The position numbers were made by a program, and so were the translations under genes. Positions 19,792-29,850 of a stretch of 64,000 nt of DNA are shown piece after piece (the stretch's first letter is position 1; each line of letters begins with the position of its first letter). Below the pieces are notes generated by a model. It was not told the DNA's origin. It ran no database searches and saw nothing but the letters and a program-made list of their open reading frames with translations. The stretch is from CAVUCH01 sp963763095 (GTDB taxonomy: Bacteria; Acidobacteriota; Vicinamibacteria; Vicinamibacterales; JAENWD01): positions 124,001 to 188,000 of the forward strand of contig CAVXNR010000028.1 in the NCBI GenBank assembly GCA_963763095.1, given 5' to 3'.

Positions 19792-22700
19792 GTGAGAAAT
19801 CAGAAGAGGCTCCTGCTTGCGATTCTTGCCCTCTTCGCTGCCACCAGCGTGCTTCCCCCTCCGGGTGACGCGCAGGTGCTCTATGGCAGCATCGTCGGGA
19901 ACGTCCAGGACAGCAGCGGTGCAAGCCTGCCCGGCGCGACCGTCACCATCACGAGCCAGGAAACGAATCTGGCGCGCACTGCGGTAACCAACGACACGGG
20001 TGCCTACAGCCTCACGAACGTGCAGGCGGGCACGTACGATGTGAAGGTATCGCTGCAGGGGTTCAAGGAATCCGTCATGGCGGCCGTGCCTGTGACCGTG
20101 AATACCGTCAGCCGTGTGGACGCGCGGCTCGAGATCGGTCAACTGAGCGAAACCGTGACCGTGCAGTCCGAGACGGCGCTCCTGCAGACCGACAAGGCGG
20201 ACACGCACACGGAGTTCCAGTCGGCCGCGATCACGCAGCTTCCGCTGCCACAGAACCGCAACTACCAGTCGCTCATCAATCTCGTCCCCGGCGCGACGCC
20301 CGCGCGGCAGCAGAACAGCGAGGTCGACACGCCGGGCCGCGCGCTTGACGACGAACGTCAACGGCCTCGACCGCAACACCAACGGGACGAAGACCGACGG
20401 CGCGACGAACGTCAACGTCTGGCTGCCCCACCACACGATGTACGTCTCCCCCGCCGAGACGATCGACACGGTGAACGTGAGCACGAGCAACTTCGACGCC
20501 GAGCAGGGCAACGCCGGAGGCGCGGCGATCACGGTCATCACCAAGTCGGGCACCAACGAGTTCAAGGGCTCGGGGTTCGCGTTCTACAACAACCAGAACT
20601 TCAACGCGCGGCCCTATTTTGCGACCGAGAAGCCGGAAGCGAGCTCCCACATCGATGGCGCGACGCTCGGCGGCCCGATCCTCAAGAACAGGCTGTTCTT
20701 CTTCGGCGGGTGGGAAGGCCAGTATCAGCGGACGCCGCAGCAGTTCTTCTTCAGCGTTCCGCCGGCGGCGCTGCGGGCGGGCGATTTCAGCCAGGCGTTC
20801 AATCCCGACGGCAGCCTGCAGGTCATCTACGACCCGTTGACCGGCAATCCGGACGGCACGGGCCGGACGCCGTTCCCGAACAACATGATCCCGGCGAACC
20901 GCATGAGCGCCATCGCCCGGCAGATTCAGGCGCTCTACCCTGATCCAAACCGGACCGGCGAACTGTCCAACGGCAACGTGGCCGGCGAGGGTATCTTCCG
21001 GAACTACGTGCGCCAGCAGGATCGCAAGTTCGATCGGAACAACTACGATTTCAAGGTCAACTACAACCTGTCGCCCTCCAACCAGGTGTGGGGCAAGTAC
21101 TCGCGGATGGGCGCCAAGGTCACGTCGCCCCAGGCGTACCTGGGTTACGACGGAGCCCTCACCGGCGACACCACGGTGCAGATGTACACGTTCGGCAACA
21201 CGTGGACGATGAACCCGACGACGGTCTTCGACGCGACGTTCGGCATCTCCAAGATGACCCACCTGGCGGAGGAGAGCGAATCGCACTGGGCAACTTCGGG
21301 CTCGAGACGCTCGGCATCCCGGGGATGAACGGCGGGCGCAATTTCAGCAACGATCCGCGCTACGCGGGCATTCCTTTCTTCCTGATGGGAAGCTGCTGGT
21401 GCAACTTCGACATCGTCGGCAACGCCAACGGGTGGGATCCGGTTGAGCGCGACGAGCGAACCTACGCGTTCGCCGGCAATCTCACGAAGCTGAAGGGCGC
21501 CCACGAGTTCCGCTTCGGGTATTCGGTGAACAAGCTGCGCATGGATCACTGGCAGCCTGAACTGGGTTACGGTCCGCGCGGCCACATGCAGGTCGCGCCG
21601 AACGCGACGGCGCTCAACGGCGGCAGCCAGGATGCCAACACCTACAACGCTCATGCGTCGTTCCTGCTGGGCCTGGCGGACCAGGCCGCCACGAGCGTGC
21701 AGTACGAGGTGATGACCACGCGCGAGTGGCAGCACAACATGTACGCGCGCGACCGCTGGCAGGTGAACGACAAGCTGACGCTCGACCTTGGCCTCCGGTA
21801 CGAGTACTACCCGCTGATGACGCGCGCGGATCGCGGGATCGAGCGCGTCGAGGGCGCCAACGATCTCGAGAGCACCCGCTCGCTTGATCACCTCACCGTG
21901 CTGCTCGGGGGGCTGGGCGATGTGCCAGAAGACCTCGGCATCAAGGTGAGCAAGACCCTATTCGCGCCGCGCCTCGGGGCCATCTACCGGATCAACGACA
22001 ACAATGTGTTGCGGGCGGGTTACGGCGTCACCTACAACCCGCTCCCGTTCTCGCGCCCGTTGCGCGGGTTCTTCCCACTCACGCTCGCGTCCCAGTTCAA
22101 CGCCGAGCAGCCGTACGGGTGGGCGACCACGTTCGAGCAGGGCATCCCTGACGTGGTCGGTCCGGACCTGAGCTCCGGGCGACTCGATCTGCCGGGCTCC
22201 TACCTGATGCGAACCCCGGCCGGGGATGTGTCCCGCAGCCGGATTCATTCCTGGAACATCTCGTTCGAGCGACGGCTGCCGTGGGACGTCTCCGTGGATA
22301 TGGCGTACGTCGGCACCGCGAAGAATGGCGGACTCACCGACATCGACGCGAACGCGTCGGACGTGCCAGGCGGCGGCGCGACCAGCCGGCCGCTGTACGA
22401 CATTCGCGGCAACTCGTCGCTCCTGCTGTGGGGCCCGTTCGCGAAGTCGCGGTACCACTCACTCCAGGTGGCCGTCAACCGGCCGTTCAAGAACGGGCTG
22501 TTGATGAAGGGCGCCTACACGCTCTCGCGCGCCAAGAACGAGGTGGACGAAGACGGGTGGAGCCAGTTGACGTGGAGTGCGCCGAGCCTGCGGGACAGGA
22601 ATTATGCGCTCGCGGGCTACGACCGTCCGCACATCTTCAATCTGGCGATGGTGTATGAGCTGCCGTACAGGTCCTCGAGCGCCTCGAACAAAGTTGTCGG

Positions 22701-23211
22701 GGCGATCTTCGGCGACTGGCAGGTGAACGGGATCTACAGCAAGGTCTCGGGCTTGCCCTTCACCATCACGTCAAGCGGCGCACAGCTCGACATGCCCGGT
22801 AATAGGCGAATGGAATCCCCAACACCGCGGATCTGAACGGTGAGTACAAGGTAATCGGCGACAAGGGTGATGACGGGTTCTACTTCGACCCGGCGCCGTT
22901 CAGCCAGCCGCAGGGAGCAGGCTGGGCAACACCGGCCGGAACCAGTTCCGCGGACCAGGGAACTGGAACATCGACTTCTCGATCTTCCGCGGCTTCCCCA
23001 TCGGCGGGGCCGGCAAGCGGATCGAGTTCCGGACGGAGGTCTTCAACCTGACGAACACGCCGATGTGGGGAATACCGAACAGCGACGTGACGAGCAACAA
23101 TTTCGGGCGCACCACCACGGTCGGCGACGATACACCCGGCTGGGGCACCGCTCGAGAGACGCCGGCTCCGGCGAGCGGCAGATCCGCTTCGGGTTACGCT
23201 TCCAGTTCTGA
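19792..23211 (+). CDS. TonB-dependent receptor 2 with carboxypeptidase-regulatory-like domain (frameshifted)
   Basis: Oar-like receptor of about 1140 residues and a close paralog of receptor 1 along its whole length (shared blocks: TDGATNVNVWLPHH, EQGNAGGAAITVITKSGTN, FNLTN). It starts at GTG 19792 with GGAGG five bases upstream. The order is signal peptide, CarboxypepD_reg domain (YGSIVGNVQDSSGASLPGAT), plug-like domain and barrel ending RQIRFGLRFQF. About five frame changes are needed, near 20345, 21285, 22805, 22920 and 23165, each bridged by similarity to receptor 1. A strong terminator follows. The neighbouring TPR genes lie on the opposite strand, unlike the receptor 1 cassette. The substrate is unknown. 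Confidence 0.88.
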
Positions 23212-23240
23212 AGCAGTAGCGACCGATATCCCAACACCTT

Positions 23241-23272
23241 CCCACGGCGGCTTCGGTCGCCGTGGGTTTTTT
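23241..23272 (+). terminator. Rho-independent terminator after TonB receptor 2
   Basis: CCCACGGCG and CGCCGTGGG form a perfect stem (23241-23266) followed by six T residues, 30 bases after the receptor stop. On the other strand it could also end the convergent TPR gene. Confidence 0.9.
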
Positions 23273-23289
23273 CTGTACGCCGGCGGCTC

Positions 23290-24488
23290 GCCTCAGCGGG
23301 GCCAGCTCGCGTGCCGTGTCCTCCGCGGGTTCCTCGCCGAGGGTATTTGCCCCGCCACGCTTGCGCTGCTGGATACCCTCGAGGCGCGAGAACTCCGCGC
23401 GCTCTCGCTTGGCTTCGTCGCCGCGGCCGGCCCGCTGATATGCGCGCGCGAGGTGATAGCGAACGCTGGGGCTGGTCGGCTCGAGCGCGCGTGCGGCTTC
23501 CAGGTGCGCGATTGCGCCGCTGGTGTCTCCCGCCTGCAGCTTCAGCTGTCCGAGGATCCGGCGGGCCATGAAGTTCTTCGGCGCGAGGCGCGCCGCCTCG
23601 GTCGCGTACGGCAACGCACGCTCGAACTCGCGCTGTTTGGTGAGCTCCTGCGCAATCTGCACGCGTGCGAGGACATGTTCGGGCGAGCGCTCAGCTCGAT
23701 GTTGAACTGCTCCAACGCTTCGGCCGGGCGATCACCTATCAGGTACGTGCCATAGACGTAGTGCACGTTCGGGGCGTCGGGATACTTCGAAACGAGTTGC
23801 TGGAACGCCTGCTCCGCCGCATCCCTCATCATGCCGATCGCATAGATGCCGGCGCGGCCTGCCAGCTCCACAATCTCGCGCTTCTCCGGCGGAACCTCGG
23901 ACGGCAGCAGGGGCAATCGCAGCAACGTGATGCCCAGTGCTTCGACAATGGTTGAACTCGTGTTCCCGCCGCGTATGAAACCGGCGTTCAGATCGAGCGC
24001 GCGCTCGAACTGCTCGAACCGCGCCAGCAGGATCGCCCTGTGATAACCGACCACGGCCAGGAAGCTCGCGTCGTCTCCGACGCCGAGGTCATTCGCGCGC
24101 GTCAGGTGTTCGAGTGCTGGCGCGTACTCGGCGAGCTTGAACTCGCAGAGTCCGCGGAACGCCCAGGCCGCACCGTGTTCGGGTTCGAGTTCAACTACCG
24201 TCGCGAAGGCGTCCCGGCACTCCCGATGCCGATCGGCGTCGTAGTAGATCGTGCCGAGATACCAGTGGCCCTCGCTCCACGAGGGCTGCATCGCGATCGC
24301 CTGCTTGTACAGCTCGACGGCCTCGCCGACCTGGCCGGCCGTTCGTGCCTCGTCAGCACGACGGCGGAGCGTGTCGAAGTCCGCCTGGGGAGTCGCCGCG
24401 TGGGCGACCAGCTGCGCCGAGCGCCGCCTGGCCTCGTCGAGGCCGGCATCGCTGAGAGAAGGCAGAGAACGAGCGCCAGGGTGGCCAT
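23290..24488 (-). CDS. Secreted TPR-repeat protein 3 (frameshifted)
   Basis: TPR protein of about 400 residues convergent with TonB receptor 2. ATG 24488 encodes a signal-like start (MATLALVLCLLSAM) but is in a different frame from the TPR body, so a frame change is needed near 24440; another lies near 23690, inside the repeats (ELSARP to VQIAQELTKQREF). Recognisable TPR units include EGHWYLGTIYYDADRHRECR and SVRYHLARAYQRAGRGDEAK. The 3' end is uncertain: the last TPR frame stays open through the terminator into the receptor gene, whereas a neighbouring frame stops near 23293, which is taken as the likely end. No enzymatic domain is visible. Confidence 0.7.
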
Positions 24489-24604
24489 TCAAATCACTCG
24501 AGCGTCAACCGGCGACGCTGCTCGCACCGCGTGGGCGCGCACTCTGGTGTAAGGCTCTGGATCAGTCACCCATGGCAACTGTTGCGAACCACAGCATGTA
24601 TCGA

Positions 24605-25996
24605 TCACTGCCCGAGTCTGGCCAGTTCACGGTCGATCGAGTCCGCGAGCTCGTACCGTCCTCGTGCGCGGGCCAGGTCGCGCGCCTCCACGGCATAACC
24701 GCGCCCGGTGGCCACGTTTCCGGAAAGCACGTGCGCGGTAGCCAGCGCGAACAGGTACTGCGGACGGTCGGGCAGGTCGCGGCCCACGACGGGCTGCAGC
24801 GTCGTGATGGCCTCGGCATATTTGTGCCGTGCGATCAGCATGCGGGCGAGGTTGAGTCGTGCGCCGGCATCTCCGGGCTCGTATTCGACGGCGTGCCGGT
24901 ATTGCGTCTCTGCCTCTTCGATGCGCCCACGCATCTCGGCGATCTGGCCCAGGTTCGACCACGCACTGGCATACTGCGGATTCAACGCGACGGCAAGGCG
25001 AAAGAGGTCGGTCGGCCGAGTCCATTCTGCCTTGCGCTGCCAGGCACACGCCGTGGTTGAAATGCGCCTCTGCCGGGATGGCCACACCGGAAGACACGAG
25101 CGCATCGTAGTGCGCCGCGGCCTTCGTCCAGTTCTGCTGCCGTCCGTACAGTGCGATCAGGTTCACGCGCGGCAGCGATCGTCGCCGGGTCGACAGCGAC
25201 GGCCGCCTCATACGCCTGGATGGCTCCCGCCAGATCGCCTTGCCGTTCGCGCTGCAGCCCACGCTCCGCGTTCGCGGAGGCGTCATCCCGCAGCGCCTTC
25301 ACCTGGGCGAGGAGCGGATCGTCCACGGCGGGCCAGCGCGCGCCGAACTCCTGTGCCCTGGCGAGTGCGGCGCGGGCCTCCTCGCGCGGACCGGCGTTCC
25401 GCCGCGCCATACCGAGGGCGTACCAGGCCGCGCCGAACTCCGGGTACAGCGCGACAGCCGCCTCGAGCTCGCGCGACGCGGCGGCGGCGTCGCCCCGTGC
25501 CGCCAGGGCGCGTCCGACGCCGTAGTGCGCGTGCGGCGCGCCTGGACCGTCCGTCAACCGCATGTACTCCGCGAGCGCCGCATCGATCTCGTCGGACGCA
25601 AAGAGCGCATCGGCCAACGCGAGACGGGCAGGCACGGACGTGGGGTCCAGCGCCACGGCCTCCTTCAGCAGTCCGGCCGCGTCGATATGGCGCGCCAGGC
25701 GGGACTGCACCACGCCTGCCAGGTAGAACCAATCGAACCGGCGCTCCACAGCCGCGGCCCGCACGTACACCGATCGAGGCCGTCTCGTACTGCTCCCACG
25801 CGTGCAGCAGCATCCCCAGGCGGCCGAGCCGCTGTGGATCCGACGGATGGGCCCGCGCGTCATCGAGGGCGCTGCCTATGGCCTTCCGCGGCGCGTCTGG
25901 CAGCTGATCGAGCGGAACCGTCGGCAGCGGCTGTTGCGCACTGACACCGGCGGCCACCGCCATGAAAGCGGCGACCAGGAAGATGTGGCGGCGCAT
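24605..25996 (-). CDS. Secreted TPR-repeat protein 2, paralog of TPR protein 1 (frameshifted)
   Basis: TPR protein of about 463 residues, the same size as its paralog at 16.2-17.6 kb and matching it from signal peptide (MRRHIFLVAAFMAVAAGVSA) to C-terminus (ELADSIDRELARLGQ). Shared blocks include RLGMLLHAWEQ, RRFDWFYLAGVV, LYPEFGAAWYALG, VNLIALYGRQQ and VLSGNV. Three frame changes are needed, near 25775, 25165 and 25035. Like its paralog it sits next to a TonB receptor, but on the opposite strand and with another TPR gene between. A role as a periplasmic scaffold or peptide-binding protein is inference only. Confidence 0.8.
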
Positions 25997-26249
25997 CGAT
26001 TGAGGATAGACCAGAACCAGCCCAAGGCTCCAAGCCTGGCGTCGTTAGCCGCGTGGTCACCCGCAAGCGCATGGACCCTGAGCCGCGGCTCGGGAGTGCG
26101 CCACCGGACCCGCGGGTCTTCCCGAGCAGTACGTCACTGAGCGCCCGGGGAGGTCACCGCCGACCCTCCACGGGTACGTGGTAACGTTTTTTCCTGGCGG
26201 CTCCTCCTCCTGTGCGGCTCAGATGGGTATCGCTGGCAGTGATGGAACG

Positions 26250-27761
26250 ATGAACACCAATGTGCGGGTCCTCTTGTGTGTGCTGGCGCTCGCTGGCTCG
26301 GCGCACGTGGCGGAGGCGCAGGAGGCTGACGCGCTTGGCGCGCAGTCAGCCGCGGGCGCTGCCGCGATGGAGGCCCAGCGCTTCGACGAAGCCGCGACCA
26401 TCTACGAGGGGCTGGTGACCGCCCGCCCAGGGGATGCCGGGCTTCTGCTGAACCTTGGCATGGCGCGCTACATGGCCGGTCACGCCGAGCATGCCATCCC
26501 ACCGCTGCAGAAGGCGGTGAAGTTGAAGCCGACGCTCGCGCCGGCGGCACTGTTTCTTGGTGCCTCGCTGCTGGATGTGGGCCGGGTCAAGGAGGCAGCC
26601 CCGCCGCTGCGAGACGCGGTGGCTGCCATGCCGAAGAACGCGGAGGCGCGCGAGATGCTCGCGCGGGTCAGGCTGGCGCTCTCCGATTACCCCAGCGCCG
26701 CCACGCACTACCGCGCGCTCACGGAACTCGACGCCAAGAGCCCCAAGGCCTGGTTTGGCCTCGCTCGCAGTTATCAGGGCATCGCGGAAGACGCTTTTAC
26801 GGCGCTGCAGCAACAGGCCCCCGAGTCGCCGATGCTGGAACTGATCGTCGCGGAGGTCGCCGTGACCGCAGGCAAGTTCCCGGCGGCGCTCTCGATCTAC
26901 CGTCGCGTGCTCGCCGGCGGGCCGCCCGTGGGCGGCGTGCACGAAGCCGTAGCGGAGTTGTACGAGAGCGCGGGCAAGCCTGAGTGGGCCGCCGCCGAGC
27001 TGAAGCGAGCGCCCCCACGCACGCCCGCCGCATGCGCTTCGAAGCAGGCCGAGTGTCTGTTCCTGGACGGCAAGTATCGAGAGGCCCTCCTCGCCGCACG
27101 CGGTTCGAAATCCCCCGTGGGCCTCTACTGGACCATCCGCGCGGCCAACGGCCTCGCCACGGAGTCAGTCGCCAGGCTGGAGACGCTGCCGCCTTCCGTC
27201 GAGTTGCACCTGATTCGCGCAGAGATCGCGCAGGCACAGGGTCGCCGCGCCGACGCAGTCACCGCGGTCCGATCCGCAGTTGCGCTCGCCCCCGGCGACG
27301 CGGCCATCGAAATGGCGCTCGCGGAAGCACTCGTGCGGGCCAACGACCTTGGCGAGGCCCTGCCGCTGCTCGAACGCCTCGCGCGCGAGCACCCGCAGGA
27401 TGGCTCGGTGCTCTTCATGTTGGGCGACGCGCTGTTGCTCTCGCAGCGGATCGACGAGGCCCTGCCGGTTCTCGAGCGCGCGGTCACGGCGAACCCTGGG
27501 GCGCTCGCGCCGCGGGCGTCGCTCGGCCGCGCATACGTGCAGGCAGGGCGGTTCGAGGCGGCACTCCCCCACCTCGAAGCTGCGGCGCTCGAGGACGAGA
27601 ACGGCGATGTGCATTACCAGCTGGCGCGCGCCTACCAGGCCCTCCAGCGCATGGACGAGGCAAAGCTCGCCATGACGGAGTACCAGAAGCGACAGGCGCA
27701 ACAAGCACCAGCGGAGCCAGCCGGCGGCGAGACAGAGGCGACGCTGACGCCGCCGGAGTAA
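26250..27761 (+). CDS. Secreted TPR-repeat protein 4
   Basis: Intact TPR protein of 503 residues, not a close paralog of TPR proteins 1 and 2. ATG 26250 gives a signal peptide (NVRVLLCVLALAGSAHVAEA|QE); an in-frame ATG at 26223 is an alternative. Repeats run the whole length, for example GLLLNLGMARYMAGHAEHAI and SVLFMLGDALLLSQRIDEAL. The C-terminal ~25 residues are Gln/Pro/Glu-rich and probably disordered. It is transcribed toward ASPIC/UnbV protein 2, with REP-like palindromes between them. Its binding partner is unknown. Confidence 0.85.
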   Translation: MNTNVRVLLCVLALAGSAHVAEAQEADALGAQSAAGAAAMEAQRFDEAATIYEGLVTARPGDAGLLLNLGMARYMAGHAEHAIPPLQKAVKLKPTLAPAALFLGASLLDVGRVKEAAPPLRDAVAAMPKNAEAREMLARVRLALSDYPSAATHYRALTELDAKSPKAWFGLARSYQGIAEDAFTALQQQAPESPMLELIVAEVAVTAGKFPAALSIYRRVLAGGPPVGGVHEAVAELYESAGKPEWAAAELKRAPPRTPAACASKQAECLFLDGKYREALLAARGSKSPVGLYWTIRAANGLATESVARLETLPPSVELHLIRAEIAQAQGRRADAVTAVRSAVALAPGDAAIEMALAEALVRANDLGEALPLLERLAREHPQDGSVLFMLGDALLLSQRIDEALPVLERAVTANPGALAPRASLGRAYVQAGRFEAALPHLEAAALEDENGDVHYQLARAYQALQRMDEAKLAMTEYQKRQAQQAPAEPAGGETEATLTPPE

Positions 27762-27812
27762 TTCCAGGGCGGCCGATGGCGTGGACTAAACCCGCGATTC
27801 ACTGGTGTAGTC

Positions 27813-27976
27813 ATGTGGGGCAGGCCTTCAGGCCTGCTAGAGCGCACCGATTTGCAGGGCTGAAGCCCTGCCCCACATCAGCCGATTTGCAGGGCTGAAG
27901 CCCTGCCCCACATCAGCGGTGCGGTGACACTGTGGAGCCGGGACTGACAGTGTGGAGCCGGGACTTCAGTCCCGGC
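27813..27976. repeat. Cluster of REP-like palindromes between convergent genes
   Basis: Three copies of the GCAGGGCTTCAGCCCTGC family lie at 27813-27838 (a variant with GGCC/GGCC at the stem), 27853-27882 and 27888-27917; the last two are direct repeats each followed by CCCCACATCAGC. A different palindrome, GCCGGGACTTCAGTCCCGGC, is at 27957-27976 and is preceded by a repeated GTGTGGAGCCGGGACT half. The cluster fills the gap between two convergent genes and may also act as a bidirectional terminator. Confidence 0.85.
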
Positions 27977-27989
27977 GATCAGCCTCCAT

Positions 27990-29676
27990 CTAGCGTTTCG
28001 TCTCGGTTACCGTGAGCACCTGGTTGGCTGGCACGTTGTCCAGTGTCTGCGTGGTACCGCTCGGCCACCGGATCTCGATCCGGTCGACCGTCTTCGCGCT
28101 CCCCAGGCCGAAGTGGACGCCGTAGTCGCTCGATGACGCGTACCCGACGGCCGTTGTCATGTGGTTCCACTGGGATCCGGCCCGCACGCGCGCGCCGATG
28201 CCCTCACGGGTGCTCGCCGCGCCAATCAGCCGCAGGACGATCCACCCGTTCGGCCCGCTGCTGACGTTGTGCAGCAGCACCGGCCGTTCGCCCAGCACGC
28301 TGATCACCAGATCGAGGCGGCCGTCGCGGTCGAAGTCCCCGATTCCGACGCCGCGGTTCGCGCGGGAGACCGCGAAGTCAGGACCCGCCTGCCGTGACAC
28401 GTCCTCGAACTTGCCGTTCACGTTCCGGAAAATCGTGTTCGGCTGACGGTATACGGCCGACTCGAACTCCTCGATCCGATCGTTCGCGTGCGAGTTCGCC
28501 GTGACGAGATCCTTGAACCCGTCGTTGTCGAAGTCCGCGAGCGCGTTGCCCCATCCGCTCAGGCGGATGCTGGCCAGCGCCGAGCCCGCTGGCATACGTG
28601 ACATCCCGGAAGAACGTGCCGTTGTCGTTCTTGAAGAGCGGATACGTCTCGCCCGTGAGCGCGGTGACCGTGAGATCGGGACGGCCGTCGTTGTCGTAGT
28701 CCCTGAAATCGACGCCCATGCTCGAAATCGGCCGGCCGTGCGCGGGCACGGCGACGCCGGCAAGCAGGCCCATCTCCTCGAACGTGCCATCCCCGCGGTT
28801 GTGAAACAGGAAGTCTGGAATCGCGTCATTCGTCACGAAGACGTCGCTCATGCCGTCGCCGTCATAGTCTGCGAAGGCGACGCTCATGCCCTTGCCAACG
28901 TGCTTCGCGATGCCGGACGTATCTGACACATCCTCGAAGGTGCCGTCGCGCCGGTTGCGGTACAGCGCGTTCGGCAGCCCCTTGTACTGACGGGGATGAC
29001 AGTAGACGCGCAGGTTCCGCGCGCGATCCCCGCAGAACTTGTTGCCCTCTGGCGTCCAGTCCACGTAGTTGACGACGAACAAATCCAGCCACCCATCGTT
29101 GTCGTAGTCGAACCAGCCCGCGGCGACAGACCACGTGTAGTGCGTCATGCCCGATCTGGCGGTGACATCCTCGAACCGGCCGTCGCCGATGTTGCGGAAC
29201 AGATGGTTGCGCTGCACGCCCGCAACGAACAGGTCGACGCGGCCATCGTTGTCGAAGTCGCCGGCGGCCGCCCCGGTCGTATAGCCCTCGGCCTTGACCC
29301 CGGCCCTCTCGGTCACATCGGTGAACGACAGGCCTCCGTCGTTGTGGAAGAGGCGATTCCACTGCCCGGGGTTCTCCTTGCGCAAGGATGGGATGGATGC
29401 GCCGTTGGTGAAGTAGATGTCCGGGAGGCCGTCGGCGTCGTAATCGAACACGGCGACGCCGCCTGCCATCGTCTCCACCATGTTCTTCTCGGGTGTCGCG
29501 TGCTGGTCGAGGGAGAAGGTCAGCCCGGACTGGGCCGAGACATTCTCGAAGCGGATGGGACCGGGCTCAGGCGTCTGTGTGTAGCTGTGCGCCGAGGCCA
29601 TGACGAGAACCAACACGCCGAAGCAGGCGGGTCCAGCGATCCGCGTCCACCGGCCGCCCACCTTCGAGAGGAGCAT
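27990..29676 (-). CDS. FG-GAP/VCBS repeat protein with ASPIC/UnbV domain (CRTAC-type) 2 (frameshifted)
   Basis: Exported protein of about 560 residues with repeated FG-GAP/VCBS calcium motifs (YDADGLPDIYF, FDNDGRVDLF, YDNDGWLDLF, YDGDGMSDVF, YDNDGRPDLT, FDRDGRLDLV) and a C-terminal ASPIC/UnbV domain (EGIGARVRAGSQ; SDYGVHFGLGSAKTVDRIEI). ATG 29676 precedes a hydrophobic signal (PACFGVLVLVMASAHS). One frame change is needed near 28590, between YASGLGAG and LSGWGNALADFDNDG. It is divergent from the large PIG-L gene, with a TGCAT-type heptamer array in the shared upstream gap. Function not established; it belongs to the same family as the protein at 17.6 kb but is not a close copy. Confidence 0.82.
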
Positions 29677-29791
29677 CAGTCCACTGTGCCACAGTGCCCA
29701 TAGCGCGCAAAGCCGCGTGGAGAGCAGTGATTGCCACGCGCAACAGGAGCGCACCAGTGGCGGCGGCCGGCAGAGCCACACTGTCGCCGCC

Positions 29792-29820
29792 GTGCATCGT
29801 GCATTGCGCATTGCGCATTT
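29792..29820. repeat. TTGTGCA-type heptamer array (degenerate)
   Basis: Four degenerate units reading GTGCATC/GTGCATT/GCGCATT/GCGCATT in steps of seven bases. It lies in the divergent gap between ASPIC/UnbV protein 2 and the large PIG-L gene. Confidence 0.65.
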
Positions 29821-29850
29821 CGTGCCTCCACACCCAGTACAATCCCGCCC